Source: Serinus canaria
Taxonomy: Eukaryota; Chordata; Aves; Passeriformes; Fringillidae
Direction: 5' to 3'
DNA length: 64,000 bases
NCBI RefSeq assembly: GCF_022539315.1
Contig: NC_066342.1
Location: forward strand, 16,385,346-16,449,345
Shown: positions 44,991-58,830 of the stretch, in pieces
Layout: every line of letters starts with the position of its first letter
How positions within the stretch are numbered: the stretch's first letter is position 1
Notes under the pieces: model-generated
What the model was told of the DNA's origin: nothing
The model's database searches: none
The model's input: only the letters and a program-made list of their open reading frames with translations
Program-made: the position numbers and the translations under genes

Positions 44991-45850
44991 ACAAACTATG
45001 CCCCCTGCCCCACCCCCGCAATACACTTATTTTGCCCAAATAAGTTTCAGTCCCAGTTCATTGTCTCTTGGTGTCAATTTCCAAGGGGCTTCTGGGGCCT
45101 GCTTCATTCGAGTGTGGTGAAACCGGGCATTCTGCCTCTTAATCTTGATTGTGGTGAGAAGCACATGGAATGGTCTTTCTTACTGTGGTTCCAAAGTGTT
45201 TTCTGTAAGAGACTTAACGTATACATAATCTCCAGGCTGTATGTTATGTACTGGTCCATCTAGCTCCCTACTCTGAGTTCCAGCCACATGTTTTTAATTT
45301 TCTCTGAGCTGTCTACTTAAAGCCACCATACAGGTATTGTGGCTGGAACTCCGAAAGCGGTATTGTTTACTCTGGTCACCTCTCAAGCTTTGACAGTTCT
45401 GGTGGGGAACGCTTCTGGCCACCCTGAAAACGTATTTGTTAATACTCATAAATACTGACACCCCCCTTTCCATGGGAGTTCTGAAAAGTCAATTTACCAC
45501 TGCTGTCCGGGTCCGTGACCCTTCCCTATCTGACCTAGTTTTGGTCTGGGGGTATTCTTGGGGTTAGTCTGGAGGCAAGGATCACACTGTCAGCTCAACT
45601 GAGTAATAGTGGCATATAAATTCCTGGCAACGATTCTTTCAATCAGATATGTGTTCTAGAAAGTCTGTGGAAACTGCTACTTAAAAGTCAACACTTCATT
45701 TCAATGCCCTCTGTAACACTGGCAGCCTTGGTCATTTGGGAAAAGAGCCACACTTTATAAAAGCTTTTAAGCAGTTAGGCCCTAGTGTGTTTTCTGGTGC
45801 TCCTCCCTTACTAGTGACCACACAAATGGGAAGTGATTACCAGCTCCCTT
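44991..45850 (-). pseudogene. Gamma-like provirus integrase remnant
   Basis: The C-terminal part (about 45040-45260, minus) reads PGDYVYVKSLTENTLEP and HHTRMK, typical of the gammaretroviral integrase C-terminus, with stops in between. The core further right is strongly decayed; I could not trace a DDE triad. Confidence 0.65.
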
Positions 45851-46290
45851 TCAAAGGTCCCTTTTGATTAATATTATTATTATATTTTGGCTTACCTTCA
45901 AGGGAAATCTGTCCATAATTACCTCACCTTTTGCTGCTTCCTTTGCCTCTCTATCCGCCAGCTCATTTCTTTCTTCCAATTCTGAGCTCACTCTCTGGTG
46001 TGCCTTAATATGCATAATTGCTACCTTTTCAGGCAGCTGAACTGCTCCCAGCAGGCAGATTATCTCTTGTGCATGTTTAATGTTCTTTCCTTGTGAGGTC
46101 AGCAGTCCCCTCTCTCTCCAGATGGCTCCATGTGCATGCACGACTCTGAATGCATACCTCAAGTCTGTATAGATGTTTATTCTCTTTCATTTTGCCATTT
46201 CCAAGGCACGGATCAGGGCAACTATCTCGGCCTTCTGCGCAGAGGTGCCTGTTGGTAGGGGTCTGGATTCTATTACTTCTCTGCATTTAG
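45851..46290 (-). pseudogene. Gamma-like provirus RNase H
   Basis: The frame at 45851-46162 begins RYAFRVVHAHGAIWRERG and includes HIKAHQRVSSELEERNELAD, with the catalytic-region His and Asp of gammaretroviral RNase H. The upstream half continues in another frame (46077-46286), so it is frameshifted near 46160. Confidence 0.85.
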
Positions 46291-47700
46291 TCACTGCGTA
46301 CCCAGCATGTCGCTTTCTACTGGCAACATAGCTACTCCCATCTCTGCATCGTCCAAAGGAGTGTCTTTCAAGTCTGGGCAGCTGGAGTAGGTAGCTTCAA
46401 TGGTCTCCAGGCAATCATGGTGCACTGCTTCCCCTTGATTTCTACTGAGAAAGGAAGCTGGGTTGACAATATTAGTCACCACTATTTCTACATCATCTTG
46501 CTCTACCATGATGGCCTGGTATTTCAGGAACCTCTGTGGTGAAAACCAATGGCCACCCTTTACTTCCAGTACTGTGGACACTGTATGGGACACTAGCACA
46601 GTCATTCTTTGTCCCAGGGTAAACTTGCATGCCTCCTGAATATTCAGCACGACTGCTGCTACAGTTCTGAGGCAACTTGGCCATCCTTTGGCCATTGCAT
46701 CTAGTTGCTTGGAGAAGTAAGCAACTGCCCTCCGGTATAGACCCAAGTCCTGAGCCAATATTCCCAGGGCAATTCCCTGTTTTTTATGGGAAAATAGAAA
46801 GAATGGTTTACTTACATCCGGAAGTCCCAAAGCTGGAGCTGACATGAGTGCACTCTTTAGCTGGTAAACGCCCGTGTGGCTTCCTTTGTCTAGTGGAGAT
46901 TTCTATCTGACAAACAGTCCATAATTATGAACCCACAGCTGGCACCACCCTGTCATGCCTAAGAAGGTTTGGAGTTCTTTTATATTGTTTCCTTGCAAGC
47001 CTGCCCTAAAGTCCGTTTCCCAGCAGTAACCTTGTACCCTAGGTAGATTACCTTCTGTTTCACTACCTGTGCTTTTTTCTTTAGTACACTGTATCCTTGG
47101 AGTCCTAGGAAATTTTAAAGGCTTCTTCCTTCTTCCTGTGGTGTTTCCCAGAACTCTGGATCTTTGCAAGTTGTTCTCCAGAGTGGGGGAATTTTTGAAG
47201 CCTTGAGGCACATGGACCATGTGAGCTGGGTTTTGTGCCCGCTTTGAGGGCTTTCCCATTCGAATGCAAAAATTTTCTGGCTGGCTTTGTGGATAGGTAG
47301 GCAAAAGAAAGCATCTTTAAGATCTAAAACAGTAAACCAGGTTAGTTCAGATGTTAAACAAGTTAGTAAAGTATATGGATTTGCTACCACAGGATATAAA
47401 TTCTTTGTTATCTTTTTGACAGCCCTCAATCCTGTACTAGCAATTATTGGGCTGATTTCTTCCCTATATTCTTTTTCAGGGGGTACTGCTTAATTCTCAC
47501 TGGTTGTGTGCCTTCCTTAAGCTTGATTACTATGGGGGGGGGGCATTCCTCACCCTCCCTGGTACACCAGAGGCCCATGCCTCCAAAAATACCTGATATC
47601 TCTTTACTTATTTCCTTCTCAATTTCAGTCGCTGGTAATGTTAAGCCTAACACCTTTATATACTTTTGATCATTTACCTCCAGAGTAACCTCCCCATTTT
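46291..47700 (-). pseudogene. Gamma-like provirus reverse transcriptase
   Basis: Three main pieces read right to left: the N-terminus (47444-47653, PVRIKQYPL), the fingers/palm (47115-47429, VLDLKDAFFCLPIH), and the thumb/connection (46291-46845, VAYFSKQLDAMAKGWP). The YXDD-containing part between 46846 and 47100 is broken up and I could not read an intact box. PVRIKQYPL and LDLKDAFFCLPIH mark it as gammaretrovirus-like. Confidence 0.85.
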
Positions 47701-50046
47701 AGAATGTTTAGCGAATTGGGCATATACAAAAACTTGTAAATACCCCATTGTTACTTTAAAAGTTTGCAGAAGTATGCCTTCTCACAGACTTGCCAGTTGT
47801 TTCCCACACTACAACATAATCATTCTCCACTGGTACTAAAGCTTTATTTAAATCCAAATATATGGCCCCTGTATCAACCAAAATTCCACCCTTTTCCTTT
47901 CTTCTGGTCTCACTGCCTCTCACAGAGGGGTCTGTTACATCCTAGTTCTAGATGAAATTGGACTGCCAAGAGGGGGGTGGGTGTGAGTGTGTATACCTTT
48001 GGAGCCTGAGTCCTCTTCCCTTTAGGGGAGGTCCTCCTTATCCTCCCTTACCTTAAGAAGAGCTTTTAGCAAATCATATGAACTTGGGTTTAAATTTCAG
48101 CATGATAAACTTTGTGTTATTTCATACATTGCTGTCTTACACTGCATGCTGAACAACACGTTTGATTTGCCTTCTCTTTGCTTTGTTTTCTTTTTCAAGA
48201 GCCAACACCAGTAGGTCAGAGGGAGCTCTGAACCCACAGTTACTCTGCCATTCTGGGTGATTCTTTAAGGTGAAAAACATATGAGCATACGAGACCTCAT
48301 CTTATTTGCTTTCCCATCTTAAAACAGCATTAACTGCAGGAAGGTATTATCAATCTTTTTATTTTCTGAGCTGCCCCTACTGGTGGCTTTCTCCCAGTGA
48401 GCCCCTCCCAAAGGGACTAGTTTGGAAACCTTTTTCCTCTGGTTAGTTCTTATTATCTCCTTCTCTTTATACTATCTTGTTTCCACCCAAGCCTCACAGT
48501 GTCTTTTCTCAGTTTTTCTCACACACAGACCTCCAGGTGGCAGGTATCAGATGCGATACTCCACACATAAGCTATAAGATCTCAAGTTCTGAATTGGCTT
48601 GATCAGGAACCTTCAATTTACACTTGGGGCACGGAACAGCAATACCAGCGCTTCTCACAAACTCTGCATTGCACACAAGGTGCCAGCCTCTCAATGCACG
48701 AAATGTTCCCGGGAATTGCCTGCAGACTATTCCGTTCATCACTTCGGCGTTTATCAATTAACCTCTACGGCAGGCTGTTTTCAGTCCAGACTTACTATAT
48801 TACCAGCTGAAGTCCGATAAAGCCCCTTTATATAAACTCGTTTGTCTCCTCTGTCTAAACTCTGTATTACAAAATCTCAGTCTTTTCCAGTTCTCTTCCC
48901 GCACAATCTAATTAAAGCATTGTTTCCACAGACACTCACTTTACTGGCTTGCAAAAGGCTGTGCCTGTTACAGCAAAAACTTTGACATGCCCACAAACAC
49001 GGACGCCCCCCCCCACACCCCTCACATCTCAAATTCACGAGAGTCAGGGCTTAAGTTGCTGTGGGAGGGGAATTCCTGGAATTCCTTTAATTTGTTTTAC
49101 CACAGTTAAACATAAATCACCATACTGTAGTTCTGTGTAAAATGCTGCACTTATTGCAAACAAAATCCTAAAATCTGCACAAATGCAACCATACAATCCA
49201 GAGAATCAAATTACCACAATGCAGGGGAGGAAGCACACAGACTCACCGGGAAAGGGGGTATCTCTCAAAGTGCCCACTTTTTTCAACACAACGCAGCATA
49301 CAATACTTCAGCATTTACCCACATCAGCTTCCTCTGGTCTTCACACATTCTGGACACAATCAAAATAACAGCACACAGTAAAATTCCAGGGATCAAGTCC
49401 AAACCGCTGGGGCAGAGGAACCTCCTGAGTTTGTCTAGCCACGGTTAAAATGTGCCAAATCTACACAAATCACCACTTTTAAACACAATAAGTATCCTCA
49501 CCCCCGTTTCTCCACTTGTTCCACTTTTCTGCAGGGTACTCCCTGCCCCCACAGCCTGCCCCAGCCGGTGCCTCAGGCCTAACCTGGCCGCTTCAGATGT
49601 GGGTAGACCTCTTCCCCACGCGCCGTGGGTACGCTCACTTGTTCACACTCTTTCATACACCGCACACTCACATGATTACAAACACATGTCCAGACACCAC
49701 AAACACACACGGGTTCACTTGACTCACCGCCGGAGTCGCTAGCAATCGCCCTATCGAACAATGAACCCCCGTTTCTAGTCCAGCTGCTCTATCGGCCGGG
49801 CTGCCTGCAAGCACAGGAACGAGGCTGCACAGTCAGAGGTCTCTGAGTGACTTACTCAGCAGTCCTATCTCTCTCTCTCTCTCCCCCAGGGCCCCTTGAT
49901 ACATACCGTTTATCCGCACACCAGCAGGTCCTTGTCTGTCTCCGCAGGACGCAAGCCGAGATGAGCTGAGTCCCTCCAGGGAACATCCCCGGAGCGCGCC
50001 AAGGGGTACTTTTTTCCCCCTGCCCCTGCGAGGACAGTAAGTCTAA
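47701..50046 (-). pseudogene. Gamma-like provirus gag-protease region and leader, decayed
   Basis: About 2.3 kb where gag, protease and leader should be. Short minus frames only (for example 48572-48757); no major homology region, CCHC or DTG could be read. The sequence next to the LTR (50046 leftwards) lacks a clear TGG primer site. Confidence 0.5.
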
Positions 50047-50681
<635 letters not shown>

Positions 50682-50767
50682 TAACGTATTTGCAGAAGTT
50701 TTGCCTAAAACCATGATCTGCCATGTAGATATATTCAACTCACCTTAGATTTGTACTGCTTTTGCAG

Positions 50768-50855
50768 GAACAGATTCAGTGGCCTTGGTAGGACTGCAGG
50801 GAGCACTGGTAAACCACTTGCAGAGCAGAAAGTGCTGTTCCTTGGAGCAGGAGAG
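50768..50855 (+). pseudogene. ME2: ME2 exon with FLGAGE, frameshifted
   Basis: Starts in frame as TDSVALVGLQGAL. The rest, TGKPLAEQKVLFLGAGE, is readable only in another frame, so a short deletion lies near 50808. GAGE begins the NAD-binding GxGxxG loop. Splice sites TTTTGCAG and GTGAGT are intact. The intron before it is only 109 bp. Confidence 0.93.
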
Positions 50856-51060
50856 GTGAGTTCTCCTAAGTGCTCTAGAGGAACGATAGATTTAACTGTA
50901 TATTTTCTCATTCTGTAGGACTTGCAGAGACTCACATTTTCTGCGTTCAATTTCAGAACTTTTTATTTAAGGGCAGCTAAAATGGATAAACAGACTTAAC
51001 TACCTGCTTAAAGATAACGATGTAAAAGGTGTTTAACATTTGCAAGGACTCAAGATTTTC
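50856..51060. other. ME2 intron
   Basis: Host intron sequence before the solo LTR at 51061. Confidence 0.5.
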
Positions 51061-51414
51061 TGTAGGAAAGACTTTTTGTGCTGTTCTTGTGAGCCAGTGA
51101 AGGTTTCCTGAAGATAAGGAAAGCACTGTATCTCTCTCAAGGAAGACACCAAGGCTATCACCATGACAACGTGATGAAAGAGAGAAAGTTAAAAGATACA
51201 GACTTTCGTTGACTCACAGAATGACGTGACTCCTTGTTCACCTATTGAGAACTTTGTTTCTTTCTTATGACCAATGGGCGGTGTTTGTTTCTGTTAAGTA
51301 AATGTAAATATCTTGAAAAACTATAAAGGCAATATGTTGCTATAGTAAATCTCTCTTATACAGCCTTCTGATGGAGTCTTGGTGCTTTGCGCCATGTAGT
51401 GCTCTATAGCAACA
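51061..51414 (+). repeat. Probable solo LTR, 354 bp
   Basis: TGTAGGAAAG to TATAGCAACA, flanked by ATTTTC (51055-51060) and GTTTTC (51415-51420), one mismatch in a 6-bp duplication. It contains TGACTCA near 51210, TGACGTGACT near 51222, CCAAT near 51272 and a CTATAAAGG box near 51321. Confidence 0.68.
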
Positions 51415-51420
51415 GTTTTC

Positions 51421-52253
51421 ACTTTCTTGCATGAACTTGAAAAAATCATCAGGGACTTGTGTGTAGCTGAAGGGGAATTTACCATAAAATTATGATTTAG
51501 TAAAAAGAGGGTAAGAACATCTTGTTAATTTTTATAGCATTGGAGAGAAGTACACAGTGGTTTTCTTATTAATTTAAATCAGTGGCTGTTTGCAGCAGAC
51601 ACTAGTTAGTTACTGGGCCAGCAGTGTCACGACCAGCACTGTGCTTCTTGGTATATCAGCAAAATTGTTTCTGTGGTGCTGCTGACAACTTAATTTACTA
51701 AAAATTCTCCATCTGGGGAAGGTCCTGATTGCAGTCATTAGCCAGTGTTATGTTGTTGCCTGAGCACTGAGCCCTGCTCTGCATCTCCCTCTGCCTTATT
51801 TCTTCTGCCAGCCTTCACAGCATATGCAATGAGCCAAGAGAAGGGACATGGAGGGAAGCACTACCAGTATCTACTTTCTGCCCTCTGTCTACAAGGGCAA
51901 ATAAATCACAGGGAACAGGAGCAGAGAAAGATTTGGAAAGCAGTTGGGCACAGAATACTATGCTGTGCTTTCTTGACAGAAGGGTTGCAGTACTAACTTG
52001 TTCTTACTGTCTGGTTGCTCTGATTTATTGTAGCTGCTGAGCTGCTACAGGCATGGGGGCATAGTACCCAGAAGAGCTGCCTCTCTCTTTTGCTTGAAGG
52101 CATGACACTGTTGATCCCAGGAGTCTGCCCTCATCTAGGCACACATTGCTTGTGTTTCAGAGCTGAGTTATTAAATGTTTTTTGTGGGGCTGTTGAACAG
52201 CATGTTGTTTGTGATGACAGACTTCTTTCGTGGCTAGTCCTTTTATCTACAAG
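51421..52253. other. ME2 intron, host DNA
   Basis: No gene or clear repeat seen. The acceptor TATCTACAAG closes it. Confidence 0.5.
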
Positions 52254-52367
52254 GCTGCCCTGGGAATTGCCAACCTCATTGTTATGGCTATGATGGAAAG
52301 TGGTGTTGCTGCGGTGGAAGTCTATAGGAGAATATCGATGTTTGACAAATGTGGTTTACTGGTTCAG
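52254..52367 (+). pseudogene. ME2: ME2 exon with [11 protein letters not shown], donor lost
   Basis: 38 codons, open: [18 protein letters not shown] to FDKCGLLVQ. It completes the NAD-binding loop begun by the previous exon. The donor reads CAG|ATAGGG instead of CAG|GTAGGG. Confidence 0.94.
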
Positions 52368-52459
52368 ATAGGGGTGCACCATGCCTTGAAATACCACAGT
52401 ATAGATGGCTGGTCCTTTCTGTGTACTTCTCACAAAAAGAATCAATGTTTTATCTATAG

Positions 52460-52574
52460 GGCCGAGAGCAAAAGGTAGATTCCAATCAAGAACCATTTAC
52501 ACATCAGGCTTCAGAGCAGATACCAAAGACTTTTGTAGAGGCAGTGAATGTACTTCGACCTTCAGCTATCATTA
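52460..52574 (+). pseudogene. ME2: ME2 exon with [12 protein letters not shown]
   Basis: Encodes [16 protein letters not shown] to NVLRPSAII in an open frame with acceptor CTATAG and donor GTAAGT. The last base is A where G is expected, changing the split Gly codon. Confidence 0.93.
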
Positions 52575-53713
52575 GTAAGTAAGGTTATTTTTGTTTCTGT
52601 GTTTCCATAGTTTGGTAATTGCTGTGTGTACTTTGCTAACATGTCTCCAATGAGGTTGGTGACAGTGGTCTACATTTCTGCTGGTGTAAATAATATGAAA
52701 ATGTGAGGTCAATTTTCTTCTTGAAAATATACTGAGCTGTAGGTTAGCTCCCAGTGCTTCCTTTATCGCAGCTGTCATGCTCCTTCCATATCTTGTGTCC
52801 TTGTTAACTGCTTCCTCTAGTCCTTGTACAGCTGATGATGAACCTTTCTTGGAAAAGTTTGAGCATGTTCTCAGGTACTGCATGGCTACAATAAACTGAA
52901 ACTCTAATGAAGGGCACTAAAAGTCAGGAAGACAAAAATATAACCTTTATCCCAGACACATTCCCTATACCAGCAGCAAGGGAGAGAGTAGTCATGAATA
53001 CTGCACTTTTTGCTTTACAGGAGTTTCTTAACTTGAGGGTTTGGGGTTTTCTGACCTTCCTTTCCCCAGTCAGCTTCTCTGATCAAAATCTGGCAACAGC
53101 ATGGCTTGAAGGAGCTATTCCATGCTGCAGATCACAAATACCTGTTAGGTCACTCATGCATATAGGTATTTATTTATAACTGTGGCTGTCTGCAGAGGTC
53201 AGATAGGATTATAGGTATTTCCTGGTACACCTCTGAAATTTCCTTTGCACATGATTTATTTGAAAAAAACGTTTTTTTGGCAGAGTAACTATCCTGAAGT
53301 TTGTAGCCCGTGCACAAATGTACACTACTTTTATGTATTTGTACCTCTGTATTTGGGTGTGGTCTCAATGGAATGTGCATTGCACATCTAACATCCAGCT
53401 AGGATGAATAATCTGTGAAGAACCTGGAGTTCCCACTTGCTTATCCAGGGCAGCATTTTTTGCACAGACTAATACAAAAAATGATGTAAAGTAGGCTTTT
53501 GGAACACATTAATTAGATATTCCTGTGAAAATAAGAATTTTATGTAGCCATGAGTAGTGCCTGGTTTCCATCTCCTGCTGCTAGAAAAGCTTATGATGCT
53601 TTGCTTTGAGTGGAAGGCTTTAGGGGTTACATGAACTTAATGTACAGTTGCTGTCATCTGCCCTGAGGCAGTCAAGTATTGATTCTATTTTTATGTGTTT
53701 CCATTTACTTCGG
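52575..53713. other. ME2 intron, host DNA
   Basis: No gene or clear repeat seen. Confidence 0.45.
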
Positions 53714-53854
53714 GAGTTGCAGGAGCTGGGCAGCTCTTCTCTCAGAATGTGCTCAAAGCAATGGCCTCTATCAATGAGTGATCCATAATATGCACTAAGT
53801 AATCCTACAATAAAAGCTGAATGCACAGCAGAGGAAGCATATATGTTAACAGAG
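53714..53854 (+). pseudogene. ME2: ME2 exon with GVAGAGQLF, stop, deletion and lost acceptor
   Basis: Encodes GVAGAG to AMASINE, then TGA at 53779-53781 where Arg is expected (CGA to TGA, a CpG change). Next, two bases are missing near 53790 (Phe codon), which shifts the frame. The remainder, KAECTAEEAYMLTE, reads in the shifted frame. The acceptor position has TTCGG with no AG. The donor GTAATT is intact. Confidence 0.92.
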
Positions 53855-55132
53855 GTAATTAATCTTTAGAAATATTGACCCATTGGGTGATAGAACTATT
53901 TACTGAGTGTGAAAAGTCAAGAACTCACTATTATGTGGGCTTACTGACATAATAATACAGATCTTTCTTGTTTTCTGGCAAAACTAAATGGAGGTGATTT
54001 GAAAAGAAGTCTTGATTTTTAAATAATGACATTTTGCAAAGCTTAAAATGCCTTAAATATTTTTATTACTTTTTAAAAGAATAACCACTAGGTACTGTAT
54101 CATAGCCTTGATCAATTAAATGTTTTAAACAGTTTTTAAACATGTTTTAAATAAATTTGAGTTTTAAGGAAACATCTTATGTAAGCATCATAATAGAGAC
54201 TAGGTGCCACCTTTTAAATGTAATGGTTAAGTCCTTAAAGTAGGTAATGTCTTTGCATCAGTCCAAGAATTCTACTTTGTACTCAGGTCATGCAGGTCAG
54301 AACCCATATCATTAATAGTGACCCGTGAAGACTTGTGCTTGCAGCGCAGGTGGTGCTCCTCTGTCCTTATGTTCCCCTCTTGCAGTGACTGTGTCTTATA
54401 TGCTGGTAACACCAAGCATTGAAATGAGTGAACCAAGACTAAACACACTTCCTTCTGCACTGTTACCTCAGGACCATTACTCTGTGGGATTCTTAGCAGA
54501 GATTGGGGTTCTGGGATTGTTTTTGTTTGGTCTTTTATTAATAACACTATTACCAGGGCACACAGACCTTGGTTTTGCCTTTAATGAAGCAAGTATTTTA
54601 TCCTTTTGCACAACTTTTTTATATAAAACTAATCATCTTTGAAGAGAGCCTGAAGGGAAGGAGATGGGGGCAAGGAAACATCAGGCAGATAGAGCACTAG
54701 CTTTAACACTTTGAACTTGCTGGTACTGCCTTCCTTTACATTATAGACTCCAGCTGGCTCTGATCTCTCCCCTGTCCACAGGACTTCTTTTTTTTTAATT
54801 TTGGTTTTTTTTTTAACACAACCCCAAATCAAGTGACTCATGTGAAAATGGGTGCGTGGAGATCTTTCCTTGTTTCTTGATGCAGAACTTATAAACTCTT
54901 TCCTTCCACTTTTAGCATGGTTCAGTTTCCAGCATTACAATCTCAGTGATGTTAGCTTCACACTGGGAAGGATATAATTCCATCATGTACAGTTGGCACC
55001 CAGATTCTCTTTCATGTTACTGGGCCTATCAGCTCAGAGGGAACTCTTGCTACAGATATTTGCAGATCCAGAGCGAGCCCTAGGCAGGAATAAAAGCCTT
55101 TGGACAAAATCTAGATTGTATTTTTAACAGTA
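53855..55132. other. ME2 intron, host DNA
   Basis: AT-rich, with a poly-T/poly-A stretch at 54787-54820. No gene seen. Confidence 0.45.
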
Positions 55133-55595
55133 GAATCATAGAATATTTAGGTTGGAAAAGTCCTCTAAGATCATCAAGCCCAACCATTAACCCAGCACTG
55201 CCAAGCCCACCACTCAAACATTCCCCAAGTGTCACATCTACACATCCCACCCTTTTAAATCCCTTCAGGGATGATGACTCCACCACTGCCTGGGACAGCC
55301 TGTTCCAGGGCTTGATGACCCTTTCTGTGAAGAAATTTTTCCTAATATCCAATCTAAACCTTCCGTGACAGCTCAAGGCTGTTTCCTCTTGTCCTGTCAC
55401 TTGCTACTTGGGAAAAGAAACTGACCCTCACCTGGGTACAACCTCCTTTCAGGTAGTTGTAGAGAAGGAGAAGGTCTCCCTTGAGCCTCCTTTTCTCCAG
55501 GTTAAACATCCCCAGCATCCTCAGCTGCTCCTCATAGGACTTGTGCTCTAGAACACCTTCACCAGCTTTACTGCCCTTATTTGGACACACTTTTA
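55133..55595 (-). mobile_element. CR1 LINE 3' fragment
   Basis: On the minus strand, a CR1 3' end: ATCATAGAATATTTAGG at the left, then blocks such as CAACCATTAACCCAGCACTG and TGTCACTTGCTACTTGGG. Confidence 0.9.
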
Positions 55596-55663
55596 AATTA
55601 AGATGGTTTAGTATCTCTCAGATATCTTGCATTTGCTAGAGTAGTGAGTTGAACAGTGTTTCA

Positions 55664-55800
55664 GTATCATAGAATTCTAGAATGGCTTGGGTAGAAGGGA
55701 TCTTAAAAATCATCTTGTTCCAAACCCCACTGCCAGGGGCAGGGACACCTTCCACTAGACCAGGTTGCTCAGAGCCTTATCCAACCTGTCCTTGGTTGTA
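55664..55800 (-). mobile_element. CR1 LINE 3' fragment
   Basis: ATCATAGAATTCTAGAATGG at the left, then CCACTAGACCAGGTTGCTC near 55752-55772: a short, second antisense CR1 end. Confidence 0.9.
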
Positions 55801-55814
55801 TTTTATATACATTT

Positions 55815-55910
55815 ACTGATGCCCCATCCCTGGAAAAGTTCAAAGAGTTAGAACTAGATGATCTAAGGTCCCTTCCTACACAAACTATTCTAGGATCCTA
55901 TTATTCTTCA
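55815..55910 (+). mobile_element. CR1 LINE 3' end, opposite orientation
   Basis: CATCCCTGGAAAAGTTCAA, then ACTAGATGATCTAAGGTCCC and CTATTCTAGGATCCTATTATTC, a sense CR1 terminus head-to-head with the previous two. Confidence 0.85.
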
Positions 55911-56695
55911 ATTACAATGTTTGTTTTCATAATGCTCTTTAGTTCTCTGAAATGTACTCAGTTTACCCAAGGTATGCCATTCAAATTATATTTTTCCTTA
56001 TTTTTCCTTTCAAGATACAGTAACTACCTAGAAAATAATCTCAACTTTATTTGTCATTTAGCTAACAAAGTTTGTCAGGCAGTTAGGGATCAGAGCCATC
56101 AACCCTATGTGTCTCCTGGGTTTGGGAACAGCCTAACCCTTGCTGGTGTGAAATTTTAGGCTAAACTAGGCAGTCAGTGAGGAAACTAAGATATTGCTAA
56201 CCTTTTATTTCTTTTTCCACTACATGGTACTTGTAAAAGCCTGACGATGCTTTAGTGCCCTCTGCCAATACGTAGTCTGTGGGCTTTTGTTGTGTTTTAA
56301 TTTGCATCATCTTTGGGTCCTGTCCTCAAATGCATCCATATGTTTTGCTCCCTACACAAAAAGACTTTTATCATGGATGCACCCTAACATTCAGACATAG
56401 TGCATGAGTCTTTAGCTTCTTTGGTAATTTGTTCTCAAATGGAATAGTCCTGAGGAGCCCTAAATATTTAAAAATAATGTTATTAAACCTGTTAGTCAGA
56501 AAAAAGTCAAGATTTTTTTGCTTACAGGGGTTTTACTGCTTGAGGAAAGGGTCATTTATCTGGAGAGTATTGTTCACACTCCAGATTCTGGATTAGTTGT
56601 AATAGTTTGTGCCAATTAAAATCCTTTCCAAAGGAAGGATAAGCAAACTGTATTATTCACTTAGAGCAATCAGCAATAAAAATATGATACAGTAG
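55911..56695. other. ME2 intron, host DNA
   Basis: No gene seen; the last four bases, GTAG, are the duplication of the next solo LTR. Confidence 0.45.
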
Positions 56696-57196
56696 TGAGA
56701 CAGAGTGGAAATTTTCCAGAGTAGAAATCCATTTTGATTTAGGTGAAACGTACATCTTTGAATTAAGTCTGTAGCTTGCAAACATAGCTGTTTGGTCTGA
56801 CTGCCTGTTCTCGCAAGAAACCTATGCTCTAAGAAACTGCTTCAGCCAAAAGACGGAGATTAGGAAGGGCCCCTTGAACTCTGAAACAAACGGAGAGGCT
56901 GCAGGAGACAGGGTAGGATGACCCAGGAGTTCTTTCTGTACTTTCTGACTGAAAAAACTAGCTGCAAGTGTAATGCGAAATCAGTAATGAATCAGTAAAA
57001 AGAATATTTATGAACCTGTTGTGAAATTCCATGCATATGGATTAGTAAGGAAGATAAAAAGAGATCTGGAGTTCCCAGAAGCATGCATGTCTTTTTGAGG
57101 GGAGCGATGCCCACATGCGTGCAGCGCTGTAATAAACATACCAGCCTTACAACTTTCACAAAAGTTGTGGAGCTTGTTTTTTTTTCCCGAAATTCA
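56696..57196 (+). repeat. Solo LTR of the gamma-like family, 501 bp
   Basis: TGAGACAGAG to CGAAATTCA, flanked by GTAG (56692-56695 and 57197-57200), a 4-bp duplication as in gammaretroviruses. AATAAACAT at about 57132. It is in inverted orientation to, and nearly identical with, the provirus 5' LTR at 50047-50548. Confidence 0.94.
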
Positions 57197-57200
57197 GTAG

Positions 57201-58189
<989 letters not shown>

Positions 58190-58830
58190 GGGTGGCAGTA
58201 GAGCAGGGCTGCCTAATTCCCCGAGGAAGCAAAGCTGCTCTGTGCGGCTGCTGATAGGAATCCTGAGTTGAGGAAGCCAGAACCAAGGAGATGAGAGGGG
58301 CCGCTTGTATAAGTTCTCAAGAAGGTTTAATCTCCAAGAGGGTCCAGGAACAAGTCACAGAGCTTCAACAGGGTAACAGCAACTTAAGAAAAGGGGAGGG
58401 TACTAGGGGAGAATACCCAATAGTAGAACAGCAGGGGAGGAACGTAGGGCGGGGATCAGATTCTAGGTAACCAGTAGGGGATAACATGGGAGGGGATCAG
58501 GCTTGGCACACCAATGGAACTTCGAGGGAAGGGTGATAGACAAAGAAGGTTCTAGAGAAAGGGGTGGGGTTACATTTGATGAACAAGGGAAGAGGGCAGT
58601 ACTTCCAGGATTGGCAGGGAAGGGTCTGGAAATCAGGGAGGTGCAAGGGAGATTGACATGGGGACTGACATAAGATTAGGCGAGAAAATAGTAGTAAACA
58701 ACTTCAGGGCAAAACCCTTAGGGAAACCGAACAGGGTACATGGAACAAAACATTATAAACTCACAGTAAGCAACACCTTAAGATTACAACAGAAAAACAA
58801 TCTACCACAAGAACTCAAATCAGAAGCATG
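58190..58830 (-). repeat. Probable ERVK-like solo LTR
   Basis: G-rich minus-orientation LTR-like block with a minus-strand ATTAAA near 58328. Its layout resembles 8447-9180 (GGGGAGG runs, then ACATTATAA near 58751). Ends are approximate. Confidence 0.5.
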
